A stretch of 64,000 nt of DNA, from positions 1,984,001-2,048,000 of the forward strand of contig JAHYIO010000039.1 of the NCBI GenBank assembly GCA_020543525.1. The letters are read 5' to 3'. The notes beneath the pieces were generated by a model. It had not been told where the DNA came from. It did not search any database and was given only the letters and a program-made list of their open reading frames with translations. Shown here piece by piece: positions 21,397 through 32,787 of the stretch. Made by a program: the position numbers and the translations under genes. Position 1 is the first letter of the stretch. Each line of letters begins with the position of its first letter. The stretch comes from Coriolopsis trogii (Eukaryota; Basidiomycota; Agaricomycetes; Polyporales; Polyporaceae).

Positions 21397-24300
21397 CTAA
21401 GTCAGCTTGACGAACTGGCTTCCCATATCATGTCCTTGAACGTGCGCCCAATACTCCTTCGAACGCTGTGTGAAGACATGGTCGGGATAGCCAGACGTCG
21501 CGCATGCTACAGACACAAAGCGGCAAGACAGGGGAGCTTTCTTGCGGCCCACATAACCTATCTCATCCTCGACTTGGTCGTCGAGCACGTTGACCAAGGA
21601 GACGCGATGGTCCACTCGCAAGTGCTCCGAGAGCCATGGGCCTCTGAGCAAGATTGCGTTCACCTCGATCAGCGTATTGTCGTCGGCCATGAATGGATGC
21701 ACAGCGGGGACGACACTGATGACATGAGGCTTCTGCGGGCCGGCGCCGCTCGAGGACTTGCTGTCTCTCATGTCGTCAGTGTTACCGCCGAGTCGAGCTC
21801 TGTCAGGATATGGCAAGATGACGACTAAGCCATGAACGGCGCTGAGCGTCACACTGCGGAAAAGTCGGATGACATGCAAGTCCAACGACAGACCGGAGTT
21901 GTCACAGGTAGCCACCGTTGAGTCGCCATCCCTTTCCGAGTCATCATCGATCGGAAGCCAGTCTGCGCTCAGACTCGTGGGGGCCCAGCTGAAGTTCTCC
22001 AACGTCAAGCGATCAGAGCTCCATCCAAACATCGCGAGCGAACGAGGCAGTTCCCTCACGCCTAAGAGGAAAGACTGCATCCGCCTCTGTGCAGTCGTAG
22101 CACTCATCAACGGCCGCGGATCAATCCTTCGATCCCCAATCAGACTGCAGATAGCGATGGGCTCTTCTGCAAGGTCGCTGATAGATCGTTGACGAAGGAG
22201 AGGGATGAGGTCGTGGATAGTCAACTTGATGGGTTCTCCTGTGCGCGTTCCAAACGAGTGGGTCTGCCTGTCGTGGGGGAGATACCTGAAGAGAGGGAAG
22301 ACGGTCTGCGCCAAGTGGTAGGCCTGACCATTGAAGAACGTGCAGTCCACGATGCCATCCGCGAACTCGAAGTGGAGTTCGCGCGAGAGCAATGCTTCTT
22401 GGAGCGTCCAAATGCGCTGACTCCATCCAGAAGTTGCGATCCTGAGCAAGCATTGCTCCTTGTCGCATCGTCGCGCGCAAAATGCCCTGATGCCTTCGTC
22501 GAGGACCACGACCTTCTCGGCTTTCTTGTAAGTGCCCGCCATGCGGTCTATGGCAATGTCCCTGAGCTTCTTGTCCCGGGGGACACACAAAGTATCCTGC
22601 CAGAAGGCATAATCGACACTGTCCGGAAGCAGGCGTCGGGCGATCTTCGCCAACCGCTCGACCTGGCATAGCGGCACTCCGTCTTCTGGGCAACCTCCCA
22701 CGCCGTCTGCCCAGACATGAGATATCGCGACATAAGGGCCCTGCGAAGCCCGGCGAACGCGCAATTCCTGGGTAGCTCGCACATAGTATACCACAGGTAT
22801 ATCGTCGCCATCCTCCTCGAGTATGGCCGCAATGTCCTGTATGGATGGTTTGAGTGACGGATAACAGCTGCAATAGGACCGGGCATGCTTTGTGCGGTAC
22901 TTCGACCGAGTGATGGTCAAGGAAGACGCCTGGAAAGTTGGAAATGGAAGGTGCGTGGTGACGTATGCAAGGAAAGGGAAGCCGGCCCCGATATCTGCGA
23001 CAACCTCGCCCTGTTCCTGGCCCCACAAGTCGCGGAGTCTGTCCTGGAAGATCGCTTTGACCTCCCTGTACATCCGTGTCGTCTTCAGCTCCTTGTCGAA
23101 GAATGAGGTATCGCCCCATATTGCAGAGACACAGCTGGCGAGGGATGACAGGAAGGTCACCAGACCGCAAAGAAGGACGGCCTCTGGCCCATCGTGGCTG
23201 GTGAGCGACGGAATCTGGGAGTAGAAGCGATTGGCGACACGACGAAGGGCCGATATCACAACACCCCTGGCGCACTCGCCAGAGATGGGATACTGCTTAA
23301 GTTTCTTGGGATCGAGCAACTGGACCGCCCAGGGACTGATCTTGCGCAGCAAGCGGTCTCCAGATATGACGTCGTGAGCTCCCGGGAAGCATATGTCCTC
23401 GAGCATGATCAGCTCTCCGGGCATCAAGTCCATAAGAGCTAGCGTGACCATCTCGGCGACATTGAATGCGGGACCCCCTGCTATAGGTCGAGTAGGTGTG
23501 TGTTTGCTTCGGGTTTCAGGACCATTCTCCAGGGGGTGAACCGTTAAGCTGAGAGGAATATCACAGAAGAATATGAACTCTTGCCCAACCCATCGCAACT
23601 CGGCAGAACCGTCGTCCACTATGCATTGACATTCATCAGAAAAACAATTCACAATAGACGCGAAAGGTTGTGAACATACCCGGAGAAGGAAGCGCGGACG
23701 TCGCCTCTGAGAGGATTCCTGCGGCCCAACGGCTGGGAGTTGATAGAGCGAGCGCATTCCGAATAGGTACAGTGCGAGCTTCGGGAACTAATGGAGTGAG
23801 ATTCTCGAGAATGGATATAGAGGGAGTGTCTGGGACAACTTGAGGTCCAGCGTATGGGGTAGATGAAGGTGGGATATCAGAGAGATTGGCGATAGATTGA
23901 GCAAGGGCGTCGGGAATGCATGAGGATGGAACATCGGAGATAGACGGAGAAGGAGAGTCGGACACAACTGGATCAATTACATTCCGAATGTCAGGACCAA
24001 ATTGAGTAGCGACGTCAGAGATAGAAAGAGACGCAAGGTCGGGAAGAGAATGAGCAAGTGTGTCCGAACCTGATGGAGAAGGTGGTTCGGACACAGTGTG
24101 AGAGGCAAGGTCCGGGACAGATCGAGATGAAGTACCGTGGCCTGCAACGGTAGACGGAGAATGACGGCTACGAACATTCAGAGTCAGAGCCCAAGCATCG
24201 TATGCAGCTTCGGAGCCTTCTCCTACCTGTGGTTACGATTCGGGGGGCGCTGAGACGTCGGGCCGTGGTTGAAAAATCCCGAAGAAAGGACGTCAGGAAT

Positions 24301-24429
24301 GGACGAGAGGACGTCAGGGATAGATAGTCTGAAGGTGGGACCTTGATCTCGGGCCTCTTCTTCGGCCTTGAGTCGTTCTATCTGTGCCCTGGTCCGAGCG
24401 TTGCTGAAGGGTGCCGTTGATCCTCCCAT
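21397..24429 (-). CDS. HET-domain protein with Ser/Pro-Asp repeat N-terminus
   Basis: HET domains are found in fungal heterokaryon-incompatibility proteins that trigger cell death. Three exons (24429-24227, 24167-23680, 23618-21397) join in phase to give 970 residues. The HET motifs are GPYVAISHVWADG (near 22720), FWQDTLCVPRDKK (near 22590), YKKAEKVVVLDE (near 22500) and WSQRIWTLQEALLSRELHF (near 22400), in the usual order. The first 220 residues have a repeated pattern of Ser-x-Pro-Asp or Ser-x-Ser-Asp every 8-12 residues (SIPDVLSS, LPDLASLSISDV, SISDVPSSCIPD), likely disordered. No NACHT, ankyrin or WD40 region is visible, so it differs from the classical HET-D/E layout. The C-terminal 350 residues show no known domain. 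Start MGGSTAPFSNARTRAQIERL at 24429. A different-frame 384-codon opening at 22121-23275 is a shadow of this gene. Confidence 0.88.
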
Positions 24430-25195
24430 GGGGGCAAGATCAGAGCCTACTCTGGTGTTTCAACGTCGAGTAAAGGAGGACGGGGGATTTATTCTCTGTC
24501 GAACAAGGGACCATGAGTGTGGCTCTCCTGAGTAGACGATATACGGACCTATTGCATGGGGGGAAAGACGGTCCTCAACTGAGTGTGGGGGCATGGAAGT
24601 TGCCCGGGGCAACCCAGCAGAAGAGCTATTTGAGTCGCGCAGCAGTCGACCGACAACTTCGGTCGAGGTTCGAATTAGCCCCAAATGACTGTCGCGCCCA
24701 AGATGCCGTTTCCACTTCCGCATGATGAACTTCCGAGAGAAGTATCATAATGGAAGCTCATTGTCAACTTCGAAACCGTTGTATTCGCACAAAACAACAT
24801 GCCCCACGTGGGTAAGCCCCTTTGTCTCGCCCGGATTGAATGTCGTTGCGCAACTTCGAGTTACGACATGACAGCCTAGCGTCAGATGGAACCATGTTCT
24901 GATGAGAGGTCTAACATAAACTGCGCCCATATATCAATGCGATCAACACACGTTCGGAGAGAGATAGGGAATAGAGAGATACTTCCGGGCTATACACAAT
25001 ATACATACATTCCACGAAACAGCGACATCCTCTAGAGCAGCAGAGCAGATTTCGACGAGAGCAGAGCGACAAACTGAGAGACAGAACAAATCGAGATCCA
25101 GAACGAGTCAAGCTTCAAGAAACAGAACAAACGAGAATGTCCACACCTCCTACACGTTCACTAGGAACTGTCCCGGCATCACATCGACATGCCGA
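24430..25195. other. Upstream region of the HET gene
   Basis: No gene is supported in these 766 bases. The stretch 24955-25120 is purine-rich on the plus strand (gagaga and acaga words), giving a long CT-rich tract on the strand of the HET gene, a common feature of fungal promoters. Confidence 0.35.
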
Positions 25196-28100
25196 TCAGC
25201 GCCGCACATGACCGCCCGGGGGCACGGGCAGCTCCTGCTGCATGAACGACGTCCACGACTCCTGCAAGCTGTACTCGCCATGCATCGCGTGCGGCTGCTG
25301 GACCATCGGGGCCTGCTGCGCTGGAGGCGACACCATCTGCTGATAGCTCTGGTGCGCTTGCCCCTGCACATACCCGTATTGCGGATCCTGCACGTGGGGT
25401 TGTTGATCATGCATATACTGCTGCTGTCCGTGGCCGTGGCCGTGGCCTGCGTACTGGTGTGCGTTCCCGGTTGATTGGTGCTGAAGCGGCGGCGCTTGTA
25501 CGGCAGATGGGTGTTGGCCGTGCTGCTGGTAGTGACCGTGACCATGGCCGTGGCTCTGCACAACCTCGTCCGCCACTTGTCCCGAGTGATATCCATGCAC
25601 AGACGGCGTGGCATACGCACCCGCCTCAGCGCCGCCATCGTGGTATTGCGCCCACATCTCCGGACGCTGCTCTGGCACAGAGTGGGAGTGATACGTCGTA
25701 AAGTCGTGTTGCGAGCTCGATGACGTCGACGTGTTGGGGGCGGTGTGCACATAGGCATGTTCCTGGTATTGGAACGCATCGGATGCCTTGGAGTATGCAC
25801 CTCCGTATACGGGGATGTCGTGCGGGTGCGGTACAGACGACACGGGTTGTTGCTGCTGAGGAACGACGCCGGCATGGTGAAGGGAATTCCGGTTTGAACG
25901 CGGATGCTCCTGCATACGTTGGTGGACCCGCGACTGTGGCTGTGGCTGTGGCTGTGGGAGCGAATGCGATTGTTGGGAATGAGAGTAATCTATGGTGTAT
26001 GTCTCCTGGGTGCCATGCTGGATAGGGGGAGAAACAGAGGCATGTTGTACATCCGGAGGCGCCATCTCGGGCTGATACCACGTCGCCGCCTGTGGATCGT
26101 GCTGAGCATGCTGGGGTGCATACTGCTGTTCGGCGTACTGAGTCACTTGCGTGTGCGTATACAATCCGTTCTGGGTTATCTGCGCATCGAGCTGCCCCTC
26201 GAACGACCGAAGCTCCGCGACGAGGTGAGGGTGAACCGCGGTACGGAACGACGAGTCCAGCCCGGGGAATGCGTCAGATGCGGGCGACTGCGAGCTCCGG
26301 CCCGCGGGATCGGACCCCTGCTGTGAACCAGACGGACTCGAGTGATCGGATGGCGCAACACTGTTAGAGACCGAAGACGCTGACACGCTCGGTGAGATGC
26401 GCGGGGGTCGGTTCGACTTCGTAGCGACCGTACGAGCTGTGCGACCACTGAAGATCGAAAGCTCGTCTTGCTCGTGTTCGTTCGGCCGGGAAGAGAATAT
26501 ATCTCGGCGGAGTGGCTGCAGGCCTTGGAAATATGCTGCCTGCGCCTTCTCGTGTAGCTTGCGCAGAATGGGCTAATACTTTGGCTCAGTACTCCTTTCG
26601 TCGCCCGTGCACCGGATGAACATACCACAAACTTCGCCGCCCGCCCTCCCATTTGCGCGGCTTTCTCAAACAAATCACAGGCAACGCGGAGCTCCCCAAG
26701 GGCCGCTTGAGCCGTCTTCGTTGTGCCGCCTCGAGTGACAACGGAACCCATCATGACCTATAGTTCTGACATTAGCCCTGATCCGGAGACACGCGTTCCC
26801 GACTCACGCATGCCGAGAAGCCATGGGTCCACAGCACCCAAAAGCGCGCAATCTGCATCGGAAACCTTGCGAATTGCTCGCGGATGGTAGCCAGCAACGC
26901 AGACGCGCTCCTGTATCCTGCAAGGAACGAAGGCGCATACTGGCTCCGCATCGGATCCACAGGGAAGTCATTGAGGGCATTAGCAAAGAAACATCGGTGG
27001 ACATATAGCAAAGCTGTGAAGAGAGCATCAGGTATGCATGACCCTCAGACACGTCCGCACTACGCACTGAGATGGAGATAGTTGATGGGCATGTAGTGGG
27101 ACATGGTCTGTCCGAGCCCGGCGTTCTCAGGGGGCGGTCCGAGCGCGTACTTTGGTAGTGCCATATCACGGAGGCGGCGATCGAGCTCGAGGATGAGAGA
27201 ATACTTCGGTGGGTGAGCGGTAAGCGTGCCCATCACGACCGCAGAGACGCATTCCTTGCCCCAGCGCGCCTTCCATGCCGGAACTGTGAAGGAGACTCAG
27301 CGCGCGCTATGTCATAGACCATATGGGACACGTACAGCTCGGCTGAGGCGTTCCGTCGTCCGCCAACGTCTCGTCTGGATCTGCCGGAAGCTCGGTGTCA
27401 ACGAATGGTAGTTCGAAGGTAGGAAGCCGACCGGTGGCGAGTGCCTACAAGAGAGGCGGGTCAATGATGGGTGCGGAGGCACAATCTGCTAAAGTGAATG
27501 CACCTGCCAGCAGTCGGTAATGAAAAGTTCCCAGAATAGTGCACGACGCTTCTGCGTCTCGGCGGCTGAGAGCTTGAAGCGAGACGCGTCTCGATCTGGA
27601 GGGATTATGAGCTACGACCAACAAAACACGGGCATACACGTACGAAGGCCGGTCTATACATGCCACTGAATCAGTTTCATCGCAAATACCATGACTGAGG
27701 GAGACATACACTCTGTGCGAGTTTTGAGGCAAGACCCATCAAGGCCCATGTGCTCTCAATGCTGTTTTCGTCAGCGACCATGCCCTATAGATCGGATGTT
27801 AATCTCGTAGCGTGATCTACAATGTACTCACGCACCTGATATATGCCCATCAAACTCAGCACCTGTACAGTAGTCACGCTGGGAGGTCTGTCCATGACGG
27901 GCTCCAGACTGAGCGATGCCCTTGTGAGCTGGTAATATCGCTCAGCCTCGACATTGTGCGGTGCCGGAGGGAGCTCAGGATCGGTCAGTGCACCGAAGCA
28001 GAAGACGACGAGCATGAGAGCGAGTTCGTGAGATGAAGCCAGAGTCGCGCCAGAGATCGGCAGCTTGAATGCGTCGGATGAGCCCACAAAGCCCGCAGCA

Positions 28101-29345
28101 ACACGCGCCTGAGCCTCCGCTGCAGCCTCCTCATAGAAAAGTGGAAAGACCTCTTCGTAGAGCTGTCGTCGTGTGACTGCCCCAAAGAACCAAGGTGCCT
28201 GTTCAAGATATAGCTCGCGAAGCTGCTGAGCCCTTGGCCATGGTGGCAGGTAACTTTGGATGATCTCCTGAAGGTCGATGACGGGAAACTCAGGCGGGCC
28301 ATGGGGAAAGGAAGACGCAAGTCGGTTGATCTCTGCGGGTAGATCGGGTAGTCCTGCAGAGGGTCGGGATAGTGTTGAGATACTAAGGTGTGGCTTCTCG
28401 TCCTACACGAACGTATTTCAGTACAAGTTCGGGTGATCCAAGATGATGCGAGAAGCATGCGCAAGGTAAGCGCCTCGGACAACGGCCTCGGAGCCGCCAG
28501 ATCTCGATCGCCGTGATCTGAGGCACGGCATGGAGCGCCGATTGTGAATAGACATTCAGTTGCCACAGCCGATAGCGTATGTCTTCCCGACAAACGATAT
28601 CAAACCAGAACATAGTGTCTGGTGGCTATGCGCGTATGCTTGTTTCTGCTGAGCGCAAAAGGTGCCGCGTTGTGGAAGGAAGCGTGGTGTGTACTCACAA
28701 TAAGAAGACTCTGGGAAGATGTGAGGGATGGGAAGCGTCGTTGAGAAGATGCACACATACCTCGGAACCAGCAGAGCGACCATAGAACGTCGCGGCACCG
28801 TCGTCACGGACAGCAAGCGTCCCAAACGCGTCAATATACGTGGAGGTCTCCTCTTCTGGTTCGGGCTCCCCTCCTTCGGCCAAGATTCCCTCTGCTGCTG
28901 AATGCAGTTCAAGACCGGACTTGATCCTGAGGAGGTCCTGGGCGAGGAGGGGATGGGGTTCGCGCGTCACGCTCGACTGCAAGATGGCGAGGCCGTCCTC
29001 GAGCTGACGGATCCTATCGCTCATCTCCGCAATCTTGCGATGCAAGCGGTCCGTGTCCGCGAGAATGAACCTGGACGAAAATTCTCATGTTGGCACTGGG
29101 ACACGCAAGCGGGGTGCAGAAGAAGGGGCGTACCTCGTTCCCTGGCCTGTGGTAAGACTACCATTCGGACAGATAGAGGCGCATCCTCGCCGTTTGCAGG
29201 ACGAACACGGGACGGTCTTGTCGCATTTGAGCTTGAGACGGCGGCATTCTGCGCAAGATATCGCACCTCTTGCGCGTTTGAGTTCCTGCTCCTGAGACTT
29301 GGCCGTACGCTCCTTGTCGACTTCCTTGCGGCCAGAGAGGGGCAT
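25196..29345 (-). CDS. Zn2Cys6 transcription factor with fungal_trans region
   Basis: The start MPLSGRKEVDKERTAKS is at 29345. The zinc cluster AISCAECRRLKLKCDKTVPC plus SSCKRRGCASIC (about 29275-29175) has the spacing CX2CX6CX5CX2CX4-6C of the Gal4-type binuclear cluster. A leucine/isoleucine heptad stretch follows (ADTDRLHRKIAEMSDRIRQL, about 29060-28990), a probable dimerisation coiled coil. Exons between 28900 and 26700 contain the fungal-specific transcription factor middle region, interrupted by several introns. The C-terminal exon (26386-25196) is Gln/His/Ser/Pro-rich, with PQPQPQPQ and two HGHGHGH-type runs, and ends ESWTSFMQQELPVPPGGHVRR with TGA at 25198-25196. Such low-complexity tails often act as activation domains. 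DNA target and pathway unknown. The IDP gene follows divergently only in the sense of position; both are on the minus strand, with a CCAAT-containing spacer between them. Confidence 0.88.
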
Positions 29346-29598
29346 GGTGTAGACGGGATCAGGGACTCGTGGATGTATGCGCAAGAGTTTGGTATGTGTT
29401 AGAGGATGTGGGTGGAGGTGAGGAGACAGCAGGGCGGCCAAGGCATGGCAGGAGAGAGTTCGGGACAAGGCTTACTCCCACTAAACGCGCACACCAAATC
29501 CCCTCCCAGATCTCCCCCGCGGATCCTGCCACGATCTTGCCATAAACGCGCACCGCTTGCCCATATATGGCACTCCTCCGTCCCTTGCCTCCATTTTG

Positions 29599-29633
29599 AT
29601 TGGCTGCCGACCCATTTGTCTGTCATTGATTGG
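29599..29633 (-). promoter_or_regulatory. Paired CCAAT boxes upstream of the Zn2Cys6 factor
   Basis: Two ATTGG words on the plus strand at 29599-29603 and 29629-29633 give two CCAAT boxes, 30 bp apart, on the coding strand 255-290 bp upstream of the factor's start. CCAAT boxes are bound by the HAP/CBC complex in fungi. The spacing of about three helical turns would place both on the same face. Functional use is inferred. Confidence 0.4.
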
Positions 29634-29967
29634 CCCCGTCTCAAACACGCCTGCCGCGGCCCGAGCTCCATGACACACAAACGCTATAGTGTCGTTCCCG
29701 GACATGTCGCAGAAAGACCCACAATTGGCCTTTGGAACACCGTGCGCGACAGCAACTCGCCAAGTAGGACTCTGCCGCTCCCTCAGTCGATCGGAAGGTC
29801 ATAGTGTTATTTGTTGTGGCTACGTGGCCACGACGACACGACATAGACATGGACGATCCCGCCATTGCGACTGGGTCACCCCTACTATTACACGCATACG
29901 TTGCTTACGCCGCTATCGCTACCCAAGACAACAACACCATAGATATAGCAACATATACACCCACAGC

Positions 29968-32007
29968 CTACAACTTCGCACGCGAGCTCAGCTTCTGCTT
30001 CAGCTTCTCCTGAAGAACAGACAAAAGTCAGCTCATCAAAGGACATACAACAAAACAGCACAACACTTACGTTGACCTTGTCCATGTACACATCCGTCAC
30101 GACCCAATGCTCGCGCTTCATGTTCTTCCCGTGAATCGCAAGCGCAAGGTCCTTCGTCATGATCCCATCCTGGTCAATGACCTCAATGCACGCCGCCTCA
30201 AGCTCCTCGCAGAACGTCTTCAGCGCCTCGTTCTTGTCCAGCTTCGCCCGGTGAAGCAACCCTCGTGTCCACGCAAAGATCGACGCGACCGGGTTCGTCG
30301 ACGTCTCGTTCCCCTTCTGCCACTCGCGGTAGTGACGGGTGACGGTGCCGTGAGCAGCCTCGCTCTCGATCACCTCGCCGTCGGGGGTGATGAGCTCCGA
30401 GGTCATCATGCCCAACGAGCCGAACCCTTGCGCAAGGATGTCCGACTGCACATCACCGTCGTAGTTCTTGCACGCCCAGACGAACCCGCCAGACGACTTG
30501 ATCGCCTGTGCGACCATGTCGTCGATCAGACGGTGCTCGTAGTAAATGCCCGCCTTTTCGAACGCGGCCTTGTACTCCGCGTCGTAGATCTCCTGGAATA
30601 TGTCCTTGAAGCGACCATCGTACTTCTTTAGGATCGTGTTCTTTGTCGACATGAACTGTGGGAGATATCGTGAGTACTTGGCTAGACGGCCAAGCACGCG
30701 AGGCGACTCACGAGAGGCAGTCGTTTCTGTAGCGCCATCTTGAAGGAGGAGTGCGCAAATCCGCGGATGGACTAGCGGCGCATCAGCAAAGTGTCCCATA
30801 CTTCTTGCTCTTGTAAAGTCGATAGTGAATGCTCACATCGTCCGTGTTGTACATCGCAAGGGCGACACCAGGACCCTTAAAGTCATATACGTTGATCTTG
30901 GTTGGAGCGCCTCCTTCGGCAGGCGTGTAGACAAGTTCCAGCTTGCCCGGTCCAGGTGCCAGGAAATCCGACGCGCGGTACTAAAGACGCGTCTTAGCAC
31001 CTTCTTGTCGGTATACAAATCACGATGGAGCGTACCTGGTCACCGAATGCATGACGGCCGATCACGATTGGGTTCTTCCATCCCGGTACTGGACGAGGAA
31101 TGCGGTCGAGGATGATGGGCTCACGGAAGACAGTGCCGCCAAGGATGTTGCGGATAGTCCCGTTCGGGCTCTTCCACATCTCCTTGAGCTTGAACTCCTT
31201 CACGCGGGCCTCGTCGGGGGTGATGGTCGCGCACTTGATGCCGACCTTGTGCTTGAGGATGGCCTCGGCCGCCTCGACGGTGACCTTGTCATTGGTCTAT
31301 TCCGCGGCTGTGTCAGCCCTGGCCGTACAACACTATGAAATATCACATACCGCATCACGGTACTCGAGTCCCAGGTCGTAGTACTTGATGTCGAGTTGAA
31401 GGTAGGGCAAGATCAACTGTAGAGCAGGCGGGTGTCAGTAAGAGAGCGCGAGGTCCCCGTGCGCATGAATCATCCTTCGGGAGTGTGGCGCAGTAAGCTG
31501 GACTGTGTGCGGGGTATGTAGTCGCGTACTGCGCTGCACAGGCCGGTCTGAGTGTGCATATATGCGCGTGTTCAGGGGGTAGAAGAATTGAAAGACATAG
31601 CTATGGACACTGCGGCGCGGTGCTCACCTCCTCTCTGATCTTCTTCCAGATGATCCTTGTCATCTCATCTCCATCAAGCTCGACCACAGGGTTCTGGACG
31701 ACAATCTTGTTCTCTGCGCGCATCCATCACGGTTCCGTTTCCCCGCAATTCCAGACCGTCCAGACGCCGACCCCGCATACGCCATAGCGACATCCCACAA
31801 GATAAGGCGTGAAGCAATCACGACACAAGCCGTTCATGCGAACCAATCGAACAGAAAGAAGCAGTTAGCCCATGTGTGTACCGAGACGTAAGCACAGGAG
31901 GACTCACGCATCCTGATGGAGCTGCTCGCAAAGCCTCGGTAGAGAGTAGGAGCGACGGGGGCAAGCTGTCTGCCGTGCAGCGAGCGAGAGACGTAGCGAG
32001 ACAACAT
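29968..32007 (-). CDS. IDP1: NADP-dependent isocitrate dehydrogenase (mitochondrial, with C-terminal AKL)
   Basis: The enzyme oxidatively decarboxylates isocitrate to 2-oxoglutarate with NADP. The start [17 protein letters not shown] at 32007 opens an Arg/Ser-rich amphipathic presequence typical of mitochondrial import, ending near ASSSIRM. Exon 2 begins at 31714 and reads [17 protein letters not shown]. Conserved blocks follow: [19 protein letters not shown] (about 31160), [20 protein letters not shown] (about 30650), [39 protein letters not shown]. After a final intron the last exon reads [13 protein letters not shown] and stops at TAG 29970-29968. The terminal AKL fits the peroxisomal PTS1 consensus. 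Intron 1 (31907-31715, 193 nt) is long for this genome and contains an in-frame ATG at 31724-31722. Length about 450 residues, normal for the family. Confidence 0.95.
31722..31724 (-). promoter_or_regulatory. IDP1: Possible alternative start codon inside IDP intron 1
   Basis: On the minus strand this ATG reads [12 protein letters not shown], in frame with exon 2 and three codons before the splice acceptor. A transcript starting inside intron 1 would encode an enzyme without the mitochondrial presequence but still ending in AKL. A dual-start isocitrate dehydrogenase gene making mitochondrial and peroxisomal/cytosolic forms is known in Aspergillus nidulans (idpA); use of this ATG here is inference. 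Confidence 0.4.
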
Positions 32008-32349
32008 GACGATCAGGACGAGGGAGGGGTCTGTGATCTGAGGTACAACAGAACAGTATATATACCTTTGTTCCGGTGGTCAGCAACGATGCTTGCTGCG
32101 AGAACCTCGGTCCAATGACACCTGCCAGCGAGCTTGAGAGCAGAAGGTGAGTCGGGTCAGCAGGACAACGGTCCCTTCGGCCGGTGGGTCCAGTCATCTA
32201 ATCTTATCAGAGATCAGCATACTCTGTTTTACCACAAGGGCAAGATAAGTCCAATTAAGCCCCTTATTGTGGCAAAATATTCTTTCGCGACAGCAGCGTA
32301 CCTTCGCACTTGCCACACTCCGGCGCACACCCTTTGCGCCTTCACCACC

Positions 32350-32787
32350 ATGTTCCCGTCAATACCGATGCTGTCTGCGATAGCGGGCATGCCCTTCAAG
32401 CGTTCCCAGCTTGGTCTCTTCCAGGGCAAGATGAAACAGTTCGGGAACAACGTACCAAACTCCAAGCAGAAGACCCGGAGGACATGGACACCTAATGCAC
32501 ACAACCACCGCCTCCCCTCCGATGCTCTCCAAACGAAGATTCGTGTCAAGGTAGCCACTCGCGCTCTGAAGACAATCAAGAAAGTGAGTACACATCTCGC
32601 GCGTGCGGACGTAGAGCGTACTCACATGCGGCATGCGTATGCGTAGCATGGTGGGTTGGACAACTATTTGCTGAAGACGAAGCCGGAGCTGCTGGGCTGG
32701 GAGGGCATGCGTCTGCGGATGATGGTCCGGGAAAAGATGCAAGAGCAGCAGCGGGCAGCAGCAGCAGAGCAGCAATCCGTCTCATGA
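32350..32787 (+). CDS. MRPL24: Mitochondrial large-subunit ribosomal protein bL28m
   Basis: Two exons (32350-32583 and 32647-32787) joined in phase 0 encode 124 residues. The N-terminus MFPSIPMLSAIAGMPFKRSQ is short and basic, as for imported mitochondrial ribosomal proteins. Family blocks are FKRSQLGLFQGKMKQFGNNV, NSKQKTRRTWTPNAHNHRL, IRVKVATRALKTIKK and, in exon 2, GGLDNYLLKTKPELLG. The C-terminal tail is Gln/Ala-rich (EQQRAAAAEQQ), encoded by CAG/GCA repeats that could vary in length. Bacterial and yeast homologues sit in the large ribosomal subunit near the E site. The gene is divergent from isocitrate dehydrogenase (start 32007), sharing a 340-bp upstream region, so the two mitochondrial genes may share regulation. 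Confidence 0.9.

Noticed and set aside
22121..23275. A 384-codon open frame overlapping the HET gene in another frame on the same strand
   Set aside because: The product is Arg/Cys/Pro-rich without a domain, while the HET frame over the same bases contains all expected motifs. The extra frame follows from codon bias.
25196..26386. Separate gene starting at MSASSVSNSVAPS in the Gln/His-rich exon
   Set aside because: The exon joins in frame to the upstream exons of the Zn2Cys6 factor and has the usual end of such factors (SWTSFMQQ), so it is its C-terminus.
30107..30631. A 174-codon plus-strand frame
   Set aside because: It is antisense to the most conserved exon of isocitrate dehydrogenase and shows no motif; it is a shadow of that gene.
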